Below, in pieces: positions 1 through 9,300 of a stretch of 64,000 nt of DNA; position 1 is the stretch's first letter, and each line of letters opens with the position of its first letter. The stretch is taken from NCBI RefSeq assembly GCF_036588685.1, contig NC_086378.1, positions 21,243,578 to 21,307,577 of the forward strand, read 5' to 3'. The notes under the pieces are model-generated. The model worked only from the letters and a program-made list of their open reading frames with translations. It ran no database searches and was not told the origin of the DNA. The translations under genes were made by a program, and so were the position numbers. The stretch comes from Mytilus trossulus (Eukaryota > Mollusca > Bivalvia > Mytilida > Mytilidae).

Positions 1-12
1 ATCAAAGATGAT

Positions 13-588
13 ATGGAATTTTTAAATCACATTCCTGCCATAGTTCCTGAAGAAACACTATTAACAAGCTTTGATTTTTCAAGTCTATATACAAATATTC
101 CCAATGATCCAGGTCTTACAGCCGTAAAATACTGGATCGAAGAAAAACGGGATGAAATTGACAGTAGATTTGAAACAAACTTCATACTAGAGGCTATCAA
201 AATAGTTCTGGAAGAAAATACTTTTTATTTCGACGGAAACAAATACAGACAAATTAAAGGTACAGCCATGGGATCTAAAGTTGCCCCCACATACGCAAAT
301 TTAATGATGAGATATTTAGAGCAACAGATGTATCGACAAATATCTATCCAATTCGATCAAATTTTCTGTTATTATGTCATTCAGTTTTGGAAAAGATATT
401 TAGATGACTGCATAATATTTTTGAGCAGATCAGAAAAAGATTTATATAAATTTAAAGATCTAACAAATTCCTTACATCCGTTGATCAAATTCACCATGGA
501 AACCAGTGACACACAATTACCATTTTTGGATATCCTAATCTTAAAATCAGGCAGTCATATAACAACGGATATTTATTATAAATCTTAA
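13..588 (+). pseudogene. PLE-A reverse transcriptase fragment
   Basis: This is a broken reverse transcriptase of a Penelope-like element, which copies element RNA at nicked chromosomal DNA. Visible motifs are SSLYTNIP (palm motif A region), GTAMGSKVAPTYANL (motif B region) and the catalytic RYLDD. LPFLDILI and DIYYKS follow. The N-terminal part lies left of the window. After codon 191 the frame is lost, and homologous sequence continues in other frames to about 1134, as seen by comparison with the copy at 24.4-25.4 kb. Relative to that copy, this one keeps the YLDD segment and carries a few extra residues just before it. It is inactive as it stands. Confidence 0.88.
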
Positions 589-1134
589 TATAATACTTAA
601 ATTTTCATTCGTGTCATCCGTCCCATACAAAAAGAAATATACCTCACTGTATGGCCAGGCGGATTTGTGCTATAGTATCTGGCCATCACATTCTAGAAGT
701 ATGTTTGAAGGACTTAAAAGGCTATTTGACACAATAGCTATACCCATAGGGTCTAATCGAAAGTGGATATCGAAAATCTAAACTATTGACACTTCAAGAA
801 TTACGAACCCTGAAAGTGAAAGACACGGATGAAAACTTAATGAAAATACCGTTTGTTAGTACACATGACCCGTATTTTCCAGACGTTTTTAAAACAATTA
901 AATCAAACCTTCCGATCCTACACGAAAGAAAGTGAAACTATTAAAATATTGATACCGGAAGGAAACTCAATCTACAGCCGAAGACAACCTAAAAACTTAA
1001 GAAACACCTCACCAGAGCTCGGTTCGAACCGAATGTTAGTGACTTTCAAATAAAGTCTTGCGGAGATTCAAGATGCGGTGTTTGCGGTCAAGATACCAAA
1101 TATTTAGAAACGGGTAAAATGAAATCATTTAAAG

Positions 1135-1458
1135 ATGGCAAAAAAAAATCATTTGAACGCTAATATGACTTGTAAGACAACAAATCTTATTTACTACGTC
1201 ACATGTCCTGGTTGTCACGAAAATCATATTGGACAGACCGGGAATAGCCTCTGTGAACGGGTGCGAGTTCACAAAGAAAAAATAAAACACCCACAATACA
1301 GAAATTCGACAATAAGTGCACATCTTGACACTTGTGGTAAAAATCGTTTTCAAATAATGCATATTTTTAAATGTAGACGGGATGAAGCATATAGAAAAGA
1401 GATGGAACTTTATTTCATAACAATGTTCCGATCGACATTAAATCCAGAGAGTTTTTAA
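1135..1458 (+). pseudogene. PLE-A GIY-YIG endonuclease domain
   Basis: This is the C-terminal endonuclease of the element, which nicks target DNA to prime reverse transcription. The motif reads IYYVTCPGCHENHIGQTGNSLCERV, where the GIY part is IYYV and the YIG part is HIGQTG. Downstream Arg, His and Asn residues (RVRVHKE, NSTISAHL) and a Glu in RKEMELYF fit the family. The ATG used here is arbitrary, because the domain should be continuous with the reverse transcriptase that lies in another frame upstream. It is disconnected from the RT by frame breaks. Confidence 0.85.
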
Positions 1459-1519
1459 AACGAACAATGACGGAACGTCATAAAACTCCTTAACGACGTT
1501 GCCTATAGCGACACTACAT

Positions 1520-1571
1520 CAGTCATCCCGAAGAGTCCCAATGAAAGGATGAAATCGATAGAATGGAACTG
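1520..1571 (+). ncRNA. Hammerhead ribozyme relic (PLE-A copy 1)
   Basis: Stem II is GTCC (1535-1538) with GGAT (1547-1550), followed by GAAA (1551-1554). Stem III is the palindrome ATCGAT, and A17 is at 1560. Stem I pairs TC (1526-1527) with GA (1561-1562) and CAGT (1520-1523) with ACTG (1568-1571). The core reads CCGAAGA where CTGAAGA is expected, so U4 is mutated to C at 1529. Cleavage should be lost. Confidence 0.75.
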
Positions 1572-1671
1572 TTAATTTTTTACTTTTTTTACTATTTTAT
1601 TTAATGAATATATATATCTGCACATGTGAAAATTACTTTTTACGCCTATATATATATATATTTATATACAA

Positions 1672-2291
1672 CTCGTCGAAACATCAACCCAACAATGTTA
1701 GACCTGTTAATTTGCTTTCGCAAATTTTTGGTTCTTCCCTCGCCGGGATTCGAACCCATGTTTCTGTGATATCGTGACACCAAATCGCCTGCACTGTAGC
1801 CGTCCCGCTAAAGAAATAAAAAATAAAGCTCTCGGTGGACATGTGTTACCTTTCCACGTCAGTTTTAATCTAGCGGCGTACTACAGTACATGATATATAA
1901 GGTATTGAGATGTTATTGTTACAGATCAGCTAAATTATCTATAGTAAAGGATCCTACAAATTCATGTAAGATACAGTCACAGAAATAATTATATTCATAA
2001 GTACGTCTGAGTCAGTGACAACTCTACAACAGATTTATCCATCGGATCGCCATCAATGATGGTGATATATGGCTGTGTACATAATGTATATACAACTCGT
2101 CTAAACATCAACCAAACAATGTTAGATTTGTTAATTTACTTTCGCAAATGTTTGGTTCTTCCTTCGCCGGGATTCGAACCCATGCTTCTGTGATATCGTG
2201 ACACCAAATCGCCTGCACTGTAGCCGTCCCGCACGACCACACGACCACCTGGGCTTCACAAAAGTGAAGCTTACGATGGGCATGTGTTGCC
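1672..2291 (-). repeat. R441 tandem repeat, about 1.4 units, minus orientation
   Basis: This is the same unit as the array at 2769-5104, but reverse-oriented and more diverged. Each unit carries the tRNA-like block (B box around 1746-1757 and 2165-2176 as read on the minus strand). It is flanked on both sides by PLE-A 3' ends in opposite orientation, each next to a (TA)n tract. Confidence 0.85.
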
Positions 2292-2386
2292 TTATATATA
2301 TAGGCGTAAAAAATAAATTTCACATGTGCAGATGTATATATTCATTAAATAAAATAATAAAATAAGTAAAAAGTTAACAGTTCCAT
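2292..2386 (-). mobile_element. Inverted fragment of the PLE-A 3' end
   Basis: The sequence is the reverse complement of the PLE-A tail at about 1565-1660. It includes the TTTACGCC and CACATGTGCAGA blocks and the T-rich tract, and it stops inside the region where the hammerhead would begin. A short forward-oriented AT-rich piece follows at 2387-2430. Confidence 0.75.
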
Positions 2387-2430
2387 GTTACTTATTTTAT
2401 TATTTTATTTAATGAATATACATAAAATAT

Positions 2431-2768
2431 TCCCATTTTATAAAATGAATATGGGTTGTGACATTACACGAGAAGTCAAGGAAAAACATTTTATTTCAAA
2501 ATTTAAATCACGATTGAATGCAAACTATGCATTTTCTATTGTGTAATAATGACGCTCCATACTTCTATATATAGACTAAGTGTAATACGATTTATCTCCC
2601 TTTATATACTCAACGACAACTATGACGTTACATACCTACCGTTACATAGTTACGTTAATCATGTATAGTTTCACCTGAAGATTGTTATTTAAATATGAAA
2701 GTACTAGTGAATTAAAACTATTCATACCGGAAATGTTGGATTTATTAGTAATCTATATATATATATAT
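2431..2768. other. Unassigned repeat fragment ending in (TA)n
   Basis: I see no coding potential. The stretch contains a hammerhead-like motif at 2665-2721 and ends in a (TA)n tract at 2753-2768, where the R441 array starts. By analogy with the other junctions it is probably the 3' end of a third ribozyme-bearing retroelement. Confidence 0.4.
2665..2721 (+). ncRNA. Hammerhead ribozyme candidate, third family
   Basis: The core CTGAAGA is at 2675-2681 and GAAA at 2697-2700. Stem III is the palindrome AGTACT, and A17 is at 2706. Stem I pairs TTCAC (2670-2674) with GTGAA (2707-2711), then ATAGT (2665-2669) with ACTAT (2717-2721) around a 5-nt bulge. Stem II is weak: TGTT (2683-2686) pairs with AATA, and the 10.1-11.1 position is a U-U mismatch. 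The fold is clear, but activity is doubtful. Confidence 0.55.
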
Positions 2769-3194
2769 GCTGCAGTGCAGGCGATTTGGTGTCACGATAT
2801 CACAGTAGCATGGGTTCGAATCCCGGCGAGGGAAGAACCAAAAATTTGCGAAAGCAAATTTACAGATCTAACATTGTTGGGTTGATGTTTAGACGAGTTG
2901 TATATACATTATGTACACAGCCATGTATCACCATCATTGATGGCGATCCGATGGATACATCTGTTGTAGAGTTGTCACTGACTCAGACGTACTTATGAAT
3001 ATAATTATTTTCTGTGACTGTATATTACATTAATTTGTAGGATCCTTTACTATAGATAATTTAGCTGATCTGTAACAATAACATCTTCATGCCTTATATA
3101 TCATGTACTGTAGTATGCCGCTAGATTAAAACTGACGTGGAAAGGTAACATATGGCCACCGAAAGCTCTTTTATTGAGAGCCCAGGTGGTCGTG

Positions 3195-3264
3195 TGGTCT
3201 AGCGGGACGGCTGCAGTGCAGGCGATTTGGTGTCACGATATCACAGTAGCATGGGTTCGAATCC
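3195..3264 (+). promoter_or_regulatory. Pol III-type A and B boxes of an R441 unit (representative)
   Basis: An A box-like TGGTCTAGCGG lies at 3195-3205 and a B box-like GGTTCGAATCC at 3254-3264. The 48-nt gap suits a class II tRNA with a long variable arm. The T arm folds (GGG with CCC around TTCGAAT), but the acceptor stem pairs poorly, so this is tRNA-derived rather than a working tRNA gene. The first TTTT run downstream is at 3449, which would give a Pol III transcript of about 250 nt. The same boxes recur in every unit. Confidence 0.75.
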
Positions 3265-3282
3265 CGGCGAGGGAAGAACCAA

Positions 3283-3302
3283 AAATTTGCGAAAGCAAAT
3301 TT
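3283..3302 (+). other. Perfect 8-bp hairpin with GAAA tetraloop in each R441 unit
   Basis: AAATTTGC and GCAAATTT form a perfect stem closed by GAAA, a GNRA-class tetraloop. It lies about 10 nt after the tRNA-like domain and recurs in nearly all units. Confidence 0.7.
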
Positions 3303-5104
3303 ACAGATCTAACATTGTTGGGTTGATGTTTAGACGAGTTGTATATACATTATGTACACAGCCATGTATCACCATCATTGATGGCGATCCGATGGATACA
3401 TCTGTTGTAGAGTTGTCACTGACTCAGACGTACTTATGAATATAATTATTTTCTGTGACTGTATATTACATTAATTTGTAGGATCCTTTACTATAGATAA
3501 TTTAGCTGATCTGTAACAATAACATCTTCATGCCTTATATATCATGTACTGTAGTATGCCGCTAGATTAAAACTGACGTGGAAAGGTAACATATGGCCAC
3601 CGAAAGCTCTTTTATTGAGAGCCCAGGTGGTCGTGTGGTCTAGCGGGACGGCTGCAGTGCAGGCGATTTGGTGTCACGATATCACAGTAGCATGGGTTCG
3701 AATCCCGGCGAGGGAAGAACCAAAAATTTGCGAAAGCAAATTTACAGATCTAACATTGTTGGGTTGATGTTTAGACGAGTTGTATATACATTATGTACAC
3801 AGCCATGTATCACCATCATTGATGGCGATCCGATGGATACATCTGTTGTAGAGTTGTCACTGACTCAGACGTACTTATGAATATAATTATTTTCTGTGAC
3901 TGTATATTACATTAATTTGTAGGATCCTTTACTATAGATAATTTAGCTGATCTGTAACAATAACATCTTCATGCCTTATATATCATGTACTGTAGTATGC
4001 CGCTAGATTAAAACTGACGTGGAAAGGTAACATATGGCCACCGAAAGCTCTTTTATTGAGAGCCCAGGTGGTCGTGTGGTCTAGCGGGACGGCTGCAGTG
4101 CAGGCGATTTGGTGTCACGATATCACAGTAGCATGGGTTCGAATCCCGGCGAGGGAAGAACCAAAAATTTGCGAAAGCAAATTTACAGATCTAACATTGT
4201 TGGGTTGATGTTTAGACGAGTTGTATATACATTATGTACACAGCCATGTATCACCATCATTGATGGCGATCCGATGGATACATCTGTTGTAGAGTTGTCA
4301 CTGACTCAGACGTACTTATGAATATAATTATTTTCTGTGACTGTATATTACATTAATTTGTAGGATCCTTTACTATAGATAATTTAGCTGATCTGTAACA
4401 ATAACATCTTCATGCCTTATATATCATGTACTGTAGTATGCCGCTAGATTAAAACTGACGTGGAAAGGTAACATATGGCCACCGAAAGCTCTTTTATTGA
4501 GAGCCCAGGTGGTCGTGTGGTCTAGCGGGACGGCTGCAGTGCAGGCGATTTGGTGTCACGATATCACAGTAGCATGGGTTCGAATCCCGGCGAGGGAAGA
4601 ACCAAAAATTTGCGAAAGCAAATTTACAGATCTAACATTGTTGGGTTGATGTTTAGACGAGTTGTATATACATTATGTACACAGCCATGTATCACCATCA
4701 TTGATGGCGATCCGATGGATACATCTGTTGTAGAGTTGTCACTGACTCAGACGTACTTATGAATATAATTATTTTCTGTGACTGTATATTACATTAATTT
4801 GTAGGATCCTTTACTATAGATAATTTAGCTGATCTGTAACAATAACATCTTCATGCCTTATATATCATGTACTGTAGTATGCCGCTAGATTAAAACTGAC
4901 GTGGAAAGGTAACATATGGCCACCGAAAGCTCTTTTATTGAGAGCCCAGGTGGTCGTGTGGTCTAGCGGGACGGCTGCAGTGCAGGCGATTTGGTGTCAC
5001 GATATCACAGTAGCATGGGTTCGAATCCCGGCGAGGGAAGAACCAAAAATTTGCGAAAGCAAATTTACAGATCTAACATTGTTGGGTTGATGTTTAGACG
5101 AGTT

Positions 5105-5127
5105 ATATATATATATATATATATATA
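5105..5127. repeat. (TA)n junction at the centre of a large inverted repeat
   Basis: This pure TA tract separates a plus-oriented from a minus-oriented R441 array. Both sides join it at the same point of the unit, just after ACGAGTT, giving mirror-image arms. Confidence 0.9.
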
Positions 5128-6490
5128 CAACTCGTCTAAACATCAACCCAACAATGTTAGATCTGTAAATTTGCTTTCGCAAATTTTTGGTTCTTCCCTC
5201 GCCGGGATTCGAACCCATGCTACTGTGATATCGTGACACCAAATCGCCTGCACTGCAGCCGTCCCGCTAGACCACACGACCACCTGGGCTCTCAATAAAA
5301 GAGCTTTCGGTGGCCATATGTTACCTTTCCACGTCAGTTTTAATCTAGCGGCGTACTGCAGTACATGATATATAAGGCATGAAGATGTTATTGTTACAGA
5401 TCAGCTAAATTATCTATAGTAAAGGATCCTACAAATTAATGTAAGATACAGTCACAGAAAATAATTATATTCATAAGTACGTCTGAGTCAGTGACAACCC
5501 TACAACAGATGTATCCATCGGATCGCCATCAATGATGGTGATACATGGCTGTGTACATAATGTATATACAACTCGTCTAAACATCAACCCAACAATGTTA
5601 GATCTGTAAATTTGCTTTCGCAAATTTTTGGTTCTTCCCTCGCCGGGATTCGAACCCATGCTACTGTGATATCGTGACACCAAATCGCCTGCACTGCAGC
5701 CGTCCCGCTAGACCACACGACCACCTGGGCTCTCTAAAAAAAAGAGCTTTCGGTGGCCATATGTTACCTTTCCACGTCAGTTTTAATCTAGCGGCGTACT
5801 GCAGTACATGATATATAAGGCATGAAGATGTTATTGTTACAGATCAGCTAAATTATCTATAGTAAAGGATCCTACAAATTAATGTAAGATACAGTCACAG
5901 AAAATAATTATATTCATAAGTACGTCTGAGTCAGTGACAACCTTACAACAGATGTATCCATCGGATCGCCATCAATGATGGTGATACATGGCTGTGTACA
6001 TAATGTATATACAACTCGTCTAAACATCAACCCAACAATGTTAGATCTGTAAATTTGCTTTCGCAAATTTTTGGTTCTTCCCTCGCCGGGATTCGAACCC
6101 ATGCTACTGTGATATCGTGACACCAAATCGCCTGCACTGCAGCCGTCCCGCTAGACAACACGACCACCTGGGCTCTCTAAAAAAAAGAGCTTTCGGTGGC
6201 CATATGTTACCTTTCCACGTCAGTTTTAATCTAGCGGCGTACTGCAGTACATGATATATAAGGCATGAAGATGTTATTGTTACAGATCAGCTAAATTATC
6301 TATAGTAAAGGATCCTACAAATTAATGTAAGATACAGTCACAGAAAATAATTATATTCATAAGTACGTCTGAGTCAGTGACAACCCTACAACAGATGTAT
6401 CCATCGGATCGCCATCAATGATGGTGATACATGGCTGTGTACATAATGTATATACAACTCGTCTAAACATCAACCCAACAATGTTAGATC
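5128..6490 (-). repeat. R441 tandem array, 3.1 units, minus orientation
   Basis: This is the same unit in reverse, with spacings of 441-443 bp. It is the mirror of the array on the left, so together they form an inverted repeat with arms of about 1.36 kb. Array-specific changes include an A-run of 6-7 in the spacer where the left array has ATAAA. Confidence 0.93.
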
Positions 6491-6551
6491 TTTTTCTATA
6501 TATATATATACACAACTCGTCTAAACATCAACCCAACAATGTTAGATCTGT
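6491..6551 (-). repeat. TA tract and short R441 end duplicate
   Basis: A pyrimidine/TA tract is followed by a second copy of the first 40 bp or so of the reversed unit. Confidence 0.7.
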
Positions 6552-6875
6552 TCCTTAAGGTTGTTAGAATATTCCTTTATTAGTTTTCTTATTTTCGACA
6601 TTTCCATTGTCAAACTTTAAAAGAAAAATTAAAAGCAATAAAAAAACATCAGGCTTTAGAAGTTTGTTTTTTCTGATTTTGTTCTACATGCCTATAGTTA
6701 AAACTGTTTGTATAATATCAAGCATCGCCACAGGAAATAGGTATTTCGTTGATTTCGGTGAATGATAGAGCTGAGAATATAAATTTATTTGTGAAAAATG
6801 CCACTGTGTGAAATTGAGTTCCTACAATTACAGGCAGGCACTGTTTCATTGTCTTGTTTTACTTTTTAGTTGATG
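6552..6875. other. Unique AT-rich spacer
   Basis: I recognise no gene or repeat in this stretch. Confidence 0.5.
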
Positions 6876-7303
6876 ATAAAATTGAGAATGGAAATGGGGC
6901 ATATGTCAAAGAGACAAAAACCCGACCAAATATGTTAAAGGATGGATGCTTAACGCCAAGTGGCAAATACATATGCATATATAAAGGACGAAAACATGCT
7001 AATGAATATGAATATTTACTCTGCTTTGTACTAGAACGACGTCGCTTAGTCGGATATGTTACATGCTCGTTCACAAGGTTACTGTCTGCACTACCGGCGC
7101 AGGACGACATATATACCACCTTACTCAGACACATTATTCTGACTCCGAGACGACCAGTCTTTGTTCTTACTCCTAAATACCACGTGCTTAGTGGAGAAGT
7201 AGTAAATGTCAATTATAAAGTCTTTGGTTTGACACGGTCAGGGTTCAAACCAAGGACCTCCTGCATTCCAGACGAATGCGCTACCACGAGACAATGGAGG
7301 TGG
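6876..7303 (-). mobile_element. tRNA-derived SINE, minus strand
   Basis: On the minus strand the 5' end is tRNA-like, with A box TGGTAGCGCA (about 7277-7288) and B box GGTTTGAACCC (7241-7252). A central domain of about 270 bp follows. The tail contains GAGAATGGAAATGGGG next to TTGATGATAAAATT. From memory this tail is very common in mussel genomes. The element may be full length. A tail-only fragment occurs at 56722-56755. Confidence 0.8.
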
Positions 7304-7487
7304 TGTTTGAAATGAAATATATAGTCTAAAATATATATTTGATTTCTCTTTTTATTTTGTAAAATTTTAAAAATACTAGTATAACGTGAAAAAGATGGAA
7401 AATAAGGGTAAACAGGACAAGTCCTCTCGGCAGTTCTAGAAGTGTGTTATGCATTTCTTGTTTTGCGCCTCCACTTTTTCCATCATG

Positions 7488-7517
7488 CCCCCCCCCCCCA
7501 CACACACACACACTAAC
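7488..7517. repeat. (C)n(CA)n microsatellite
   Basis: A C-run is followed directly by a CA dinucleotide run. Confidence 0.9.
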
Positions 7518-7722
7518 ACACATATATTTCAGTCCTTTGCTACGCCACTGCTCATACCTCCTTTAATTTTTATGCTTATAACAAAAATATGAAATATTAG
7601 GAATGAAGGTTTTAAAGTAACGGGAGATAATGCTCCACTTATAGCAATTTTAAATCGATGTAAGTTTCTTAAGGTAATGACATTCAGTCAGTATCCGTAT
7701 ATATTTCTTTACATGCATAAGG

Positions 7723-7886
7723 TGTTGTAAATACGGCGCGAACACACCGCGGGAACGTCACTTAGGTCTTAAATTGTAACGTCAAGACTTTGTGACGTGT
7801 CACTTGTATACTTGGGCATTTTTATAGATAGATTACATTATTAGAACATGCAACGTTTTTATTCCTTAATTCACGTATTCCCGACA
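7723..7886 (+). repeat. Putative 5' LTR of the BEL/Pao element
   Basis: The stretch runs from TGTT to GACA, giving the TG...CA ends of an LTR, and stops 3 nt before the primer-binding site. There is no 3' partner in the window, so the boundaries are inferred. Confidence 0.45.
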
Positions 7887-7889
7887 TTT

Positions 7890-7902
7890 TGGTGCCGTGC
7901 CC
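7890..7902 (+). promoter_or_regulatory. Primer-binding site of the BEL/Pao element
   Basis: TGGTGCCGTGCCC begins with TGG, the complement of a tRNA CCA end, right after the putative LTR. TGGTGCCGTG is typical of BEL elements from many animals (recalled). It also precedes the gag start codon by one base. Confidence 0.7.
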
Positions 7903-7903
7903 A

Positions 7904-9160
7904 ATGGATTTGAATAAGCTGAAATCGATAAGGAAAGCGAACAGAAGTGTAGTTACAAGACATTTGCGGAAAATCGACGATTTGAAAAACGAAGCGGAGT
8001 TAGCCAGGGTAGATCTTTTAGCGACATTCGAGAGTGTGGAACAGAAGAAGAAACTTTTAGAAGATTTGAATCAACAAATTATAAGTGCAATCGATGCAGA
8101 GGATATTGAAGAAGAAATTCTCAACACAGATGAGTATACTTTAGATTTAGAAACTAAACTAAAACACTTGCGTATATTCATACAGAGTTTAGACAATTCC
8201 AACAATCATATAAATCAACAGTCAACTTCATCTTATCAAACATTAAATTATGAAGCGCAACCTTTCATTACAACCTCATGTATTGAAAATCAACAACAGA
8301 GCTATATCGCATTATATTATATGATATTAGCAATCAAACACACCATCTTCCGAAATTAACTTTGCCCAATTTCAGTGGAAATATGATTGAATGGCAATCT
8401 TTCTGGGATTCTTTCGAATCGGCAGTACATATGAACCCGAGTGTACCAGATATTCAAAAGTTCAACTATTTAAAATCGCAACTCGGAGGTGAAGCTTCAC
8501 ATACAATTGACGGGTTCGCATTGACAAACGCTAATTACAAGGAGGCAATTAATGTATTAAAAGAAAGATACGAACAAGCTAGTAAGATTACGCAAGCGCA
8601 CATGAAGGCATTGTTAGACATTACACCACCAAATAATGATTTACAAAGTTTACACATATTTTATGATCGCATAGAGGCATCCGTACGCGGATTGGAAGCG
8701 TTAGGCCAATCGCAAGACACTTACGGCACATTACTGGTCCCTACAATTTTGAGCAAGCTTCCCGGAGAAGTAAGGCAACATTTAGCGAGAGATCATGGAT
8801 CTAACACATGGATTTTACACGATTTACGTAAAGCTATTCAGAACGAAATTAGTATTATCGAAGCAGGTCAGGATTACGGTATTCGTCAAAGTTATGCAAC
8901 GCCTACATGTACGTTTCTCACTGAAACAAAATCTTCTAGTTACGGAAAGGAATCATATACGCAAAGAAGAGCCGATAATGTAAAAAGTAACCAACGTTTA
9001 CTGACCGCGAGGCCATGCATATTCTGTCAAGAAATTCACGCACCGACGAACTGTACACGAGTTACAGACACACAAGAACGAAAGAATATTGTAAAACGAA
9101 GCAATCTTTGCTTTAATTGTCTCGGTACGCACCGTGCCAGTGAATGCAAATCTAAACATG
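7904..9160 (+). pseudogene. BEL/Pao gag region (frameshifted)
   Basis: The ATG at 7904 opens a basic, coiled-coil-rich N-terminus (MDLNKLKSIRKANRS, then many E/K/L heptads). A frameshift near 8310-8325 separates it from the conserved DUF1759-type segment starting LPNFSGN at 8362, with WQSFWDSFESAVH and FNYLKSQL. A first zinc knuckle CFNCLGTHRASEC lies near the end (about 9112-9150). The product would be the structural polyprotein that packages element RNA. The reading frame closes inside an inserted repeat at 9161. Confidence 0.85.
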
Positions 9161-9300
9161 GCCCTTTATAGCTTGTTGTTCGGTGTGAGCCAAGGCTCCG
9201 TGTTGAAGGCCGTACTTCAACCTATAATGGTTTAATTTTTAAATTGTTATTTGGATGGAGAGTTGTCTCATTGGCACTCACACCACATCTTCCTATATCT
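9161..9300 (+). mobile_element. 140-bp SINE-like insertion in the BEL zinc-knuckle region
   Basis: The sequence is foreign to the element and flanked by ATG at 9158-9160 and 9301-9303, a possible 3-bp duplication. Its right half (GAGTTGTCTCATTGGCAC, CACATCTTC) recurs at about 28525-28560 (minus) and 30845-30890 (plus). Removing it together with one ATG restores the frame, joining the first zinc knuckle to a second of type CX2CX4HX4C just downstream. Confidence 0.8.

Larger units (their letters stand above)
1..1664 (+). mobile_element. Penelope-like retroelement PLE-A, copy 1 (5' end outside window)
   Basis: The order is reverse transcriptase fragment, degraded linker, GIY-YIG endonuclease, hammerhead motif and AT-rich 3' UTR, ending in a (TA)n tract at about 1648-1664. 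This is the known order of a Penelope-like element. It is closely similar to the copy at 23.4-25.97 kb. Frameshifts and stops between about 588 and 1134 make it non-functional. The 3' end abuts an R441 array in reverse orientation. Confidence 0.9.
2769..5104 (+). repeat. R441 tandem array, 5.3 units, plus orientation
   Basis: Units repeat at exactly 441 bp (equivalent positions 2786, 3227, 3668, 4109, 4550, 4991) and look almost identical within the array. Each unit has a tRNA-like head with Pol III boxes, a GNRA-capped hairpin, an AT-rich body, and a block with CTGACGTGG and CCGAAAGC before the next head. The roughly 70-codon open frames in each unit are by-products of the repeat, not genes. 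It starts and ends at (TA)n tracts. Confidence 0.95.

Noticed and set aside
3188..3277. Functional class II tRNA gene
   Set aside because: The A and B boxes and T arm are good, but the acceptor stem has at least three mismatches and no clear anticodon arm.
2769..5104. CRISPR-like regular array
   Set aside because: Whole 441-bp units are identical; there are no unique spacers, and the genome is eukaryotic.
2786..6126. Repeated 70-81 codon open frames starting MVSRYHSSMGSN in every R441 unit
   Set aside because: They run through the tRNA-like head and non-coding body, are identical only because the DNA repeats, and lose their frame in diverged units.
6854..7315. 153-codon plus-strand frame and its minus-strand counterpart
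   Set aside because: Both lie within the tRNA-derived SINE.
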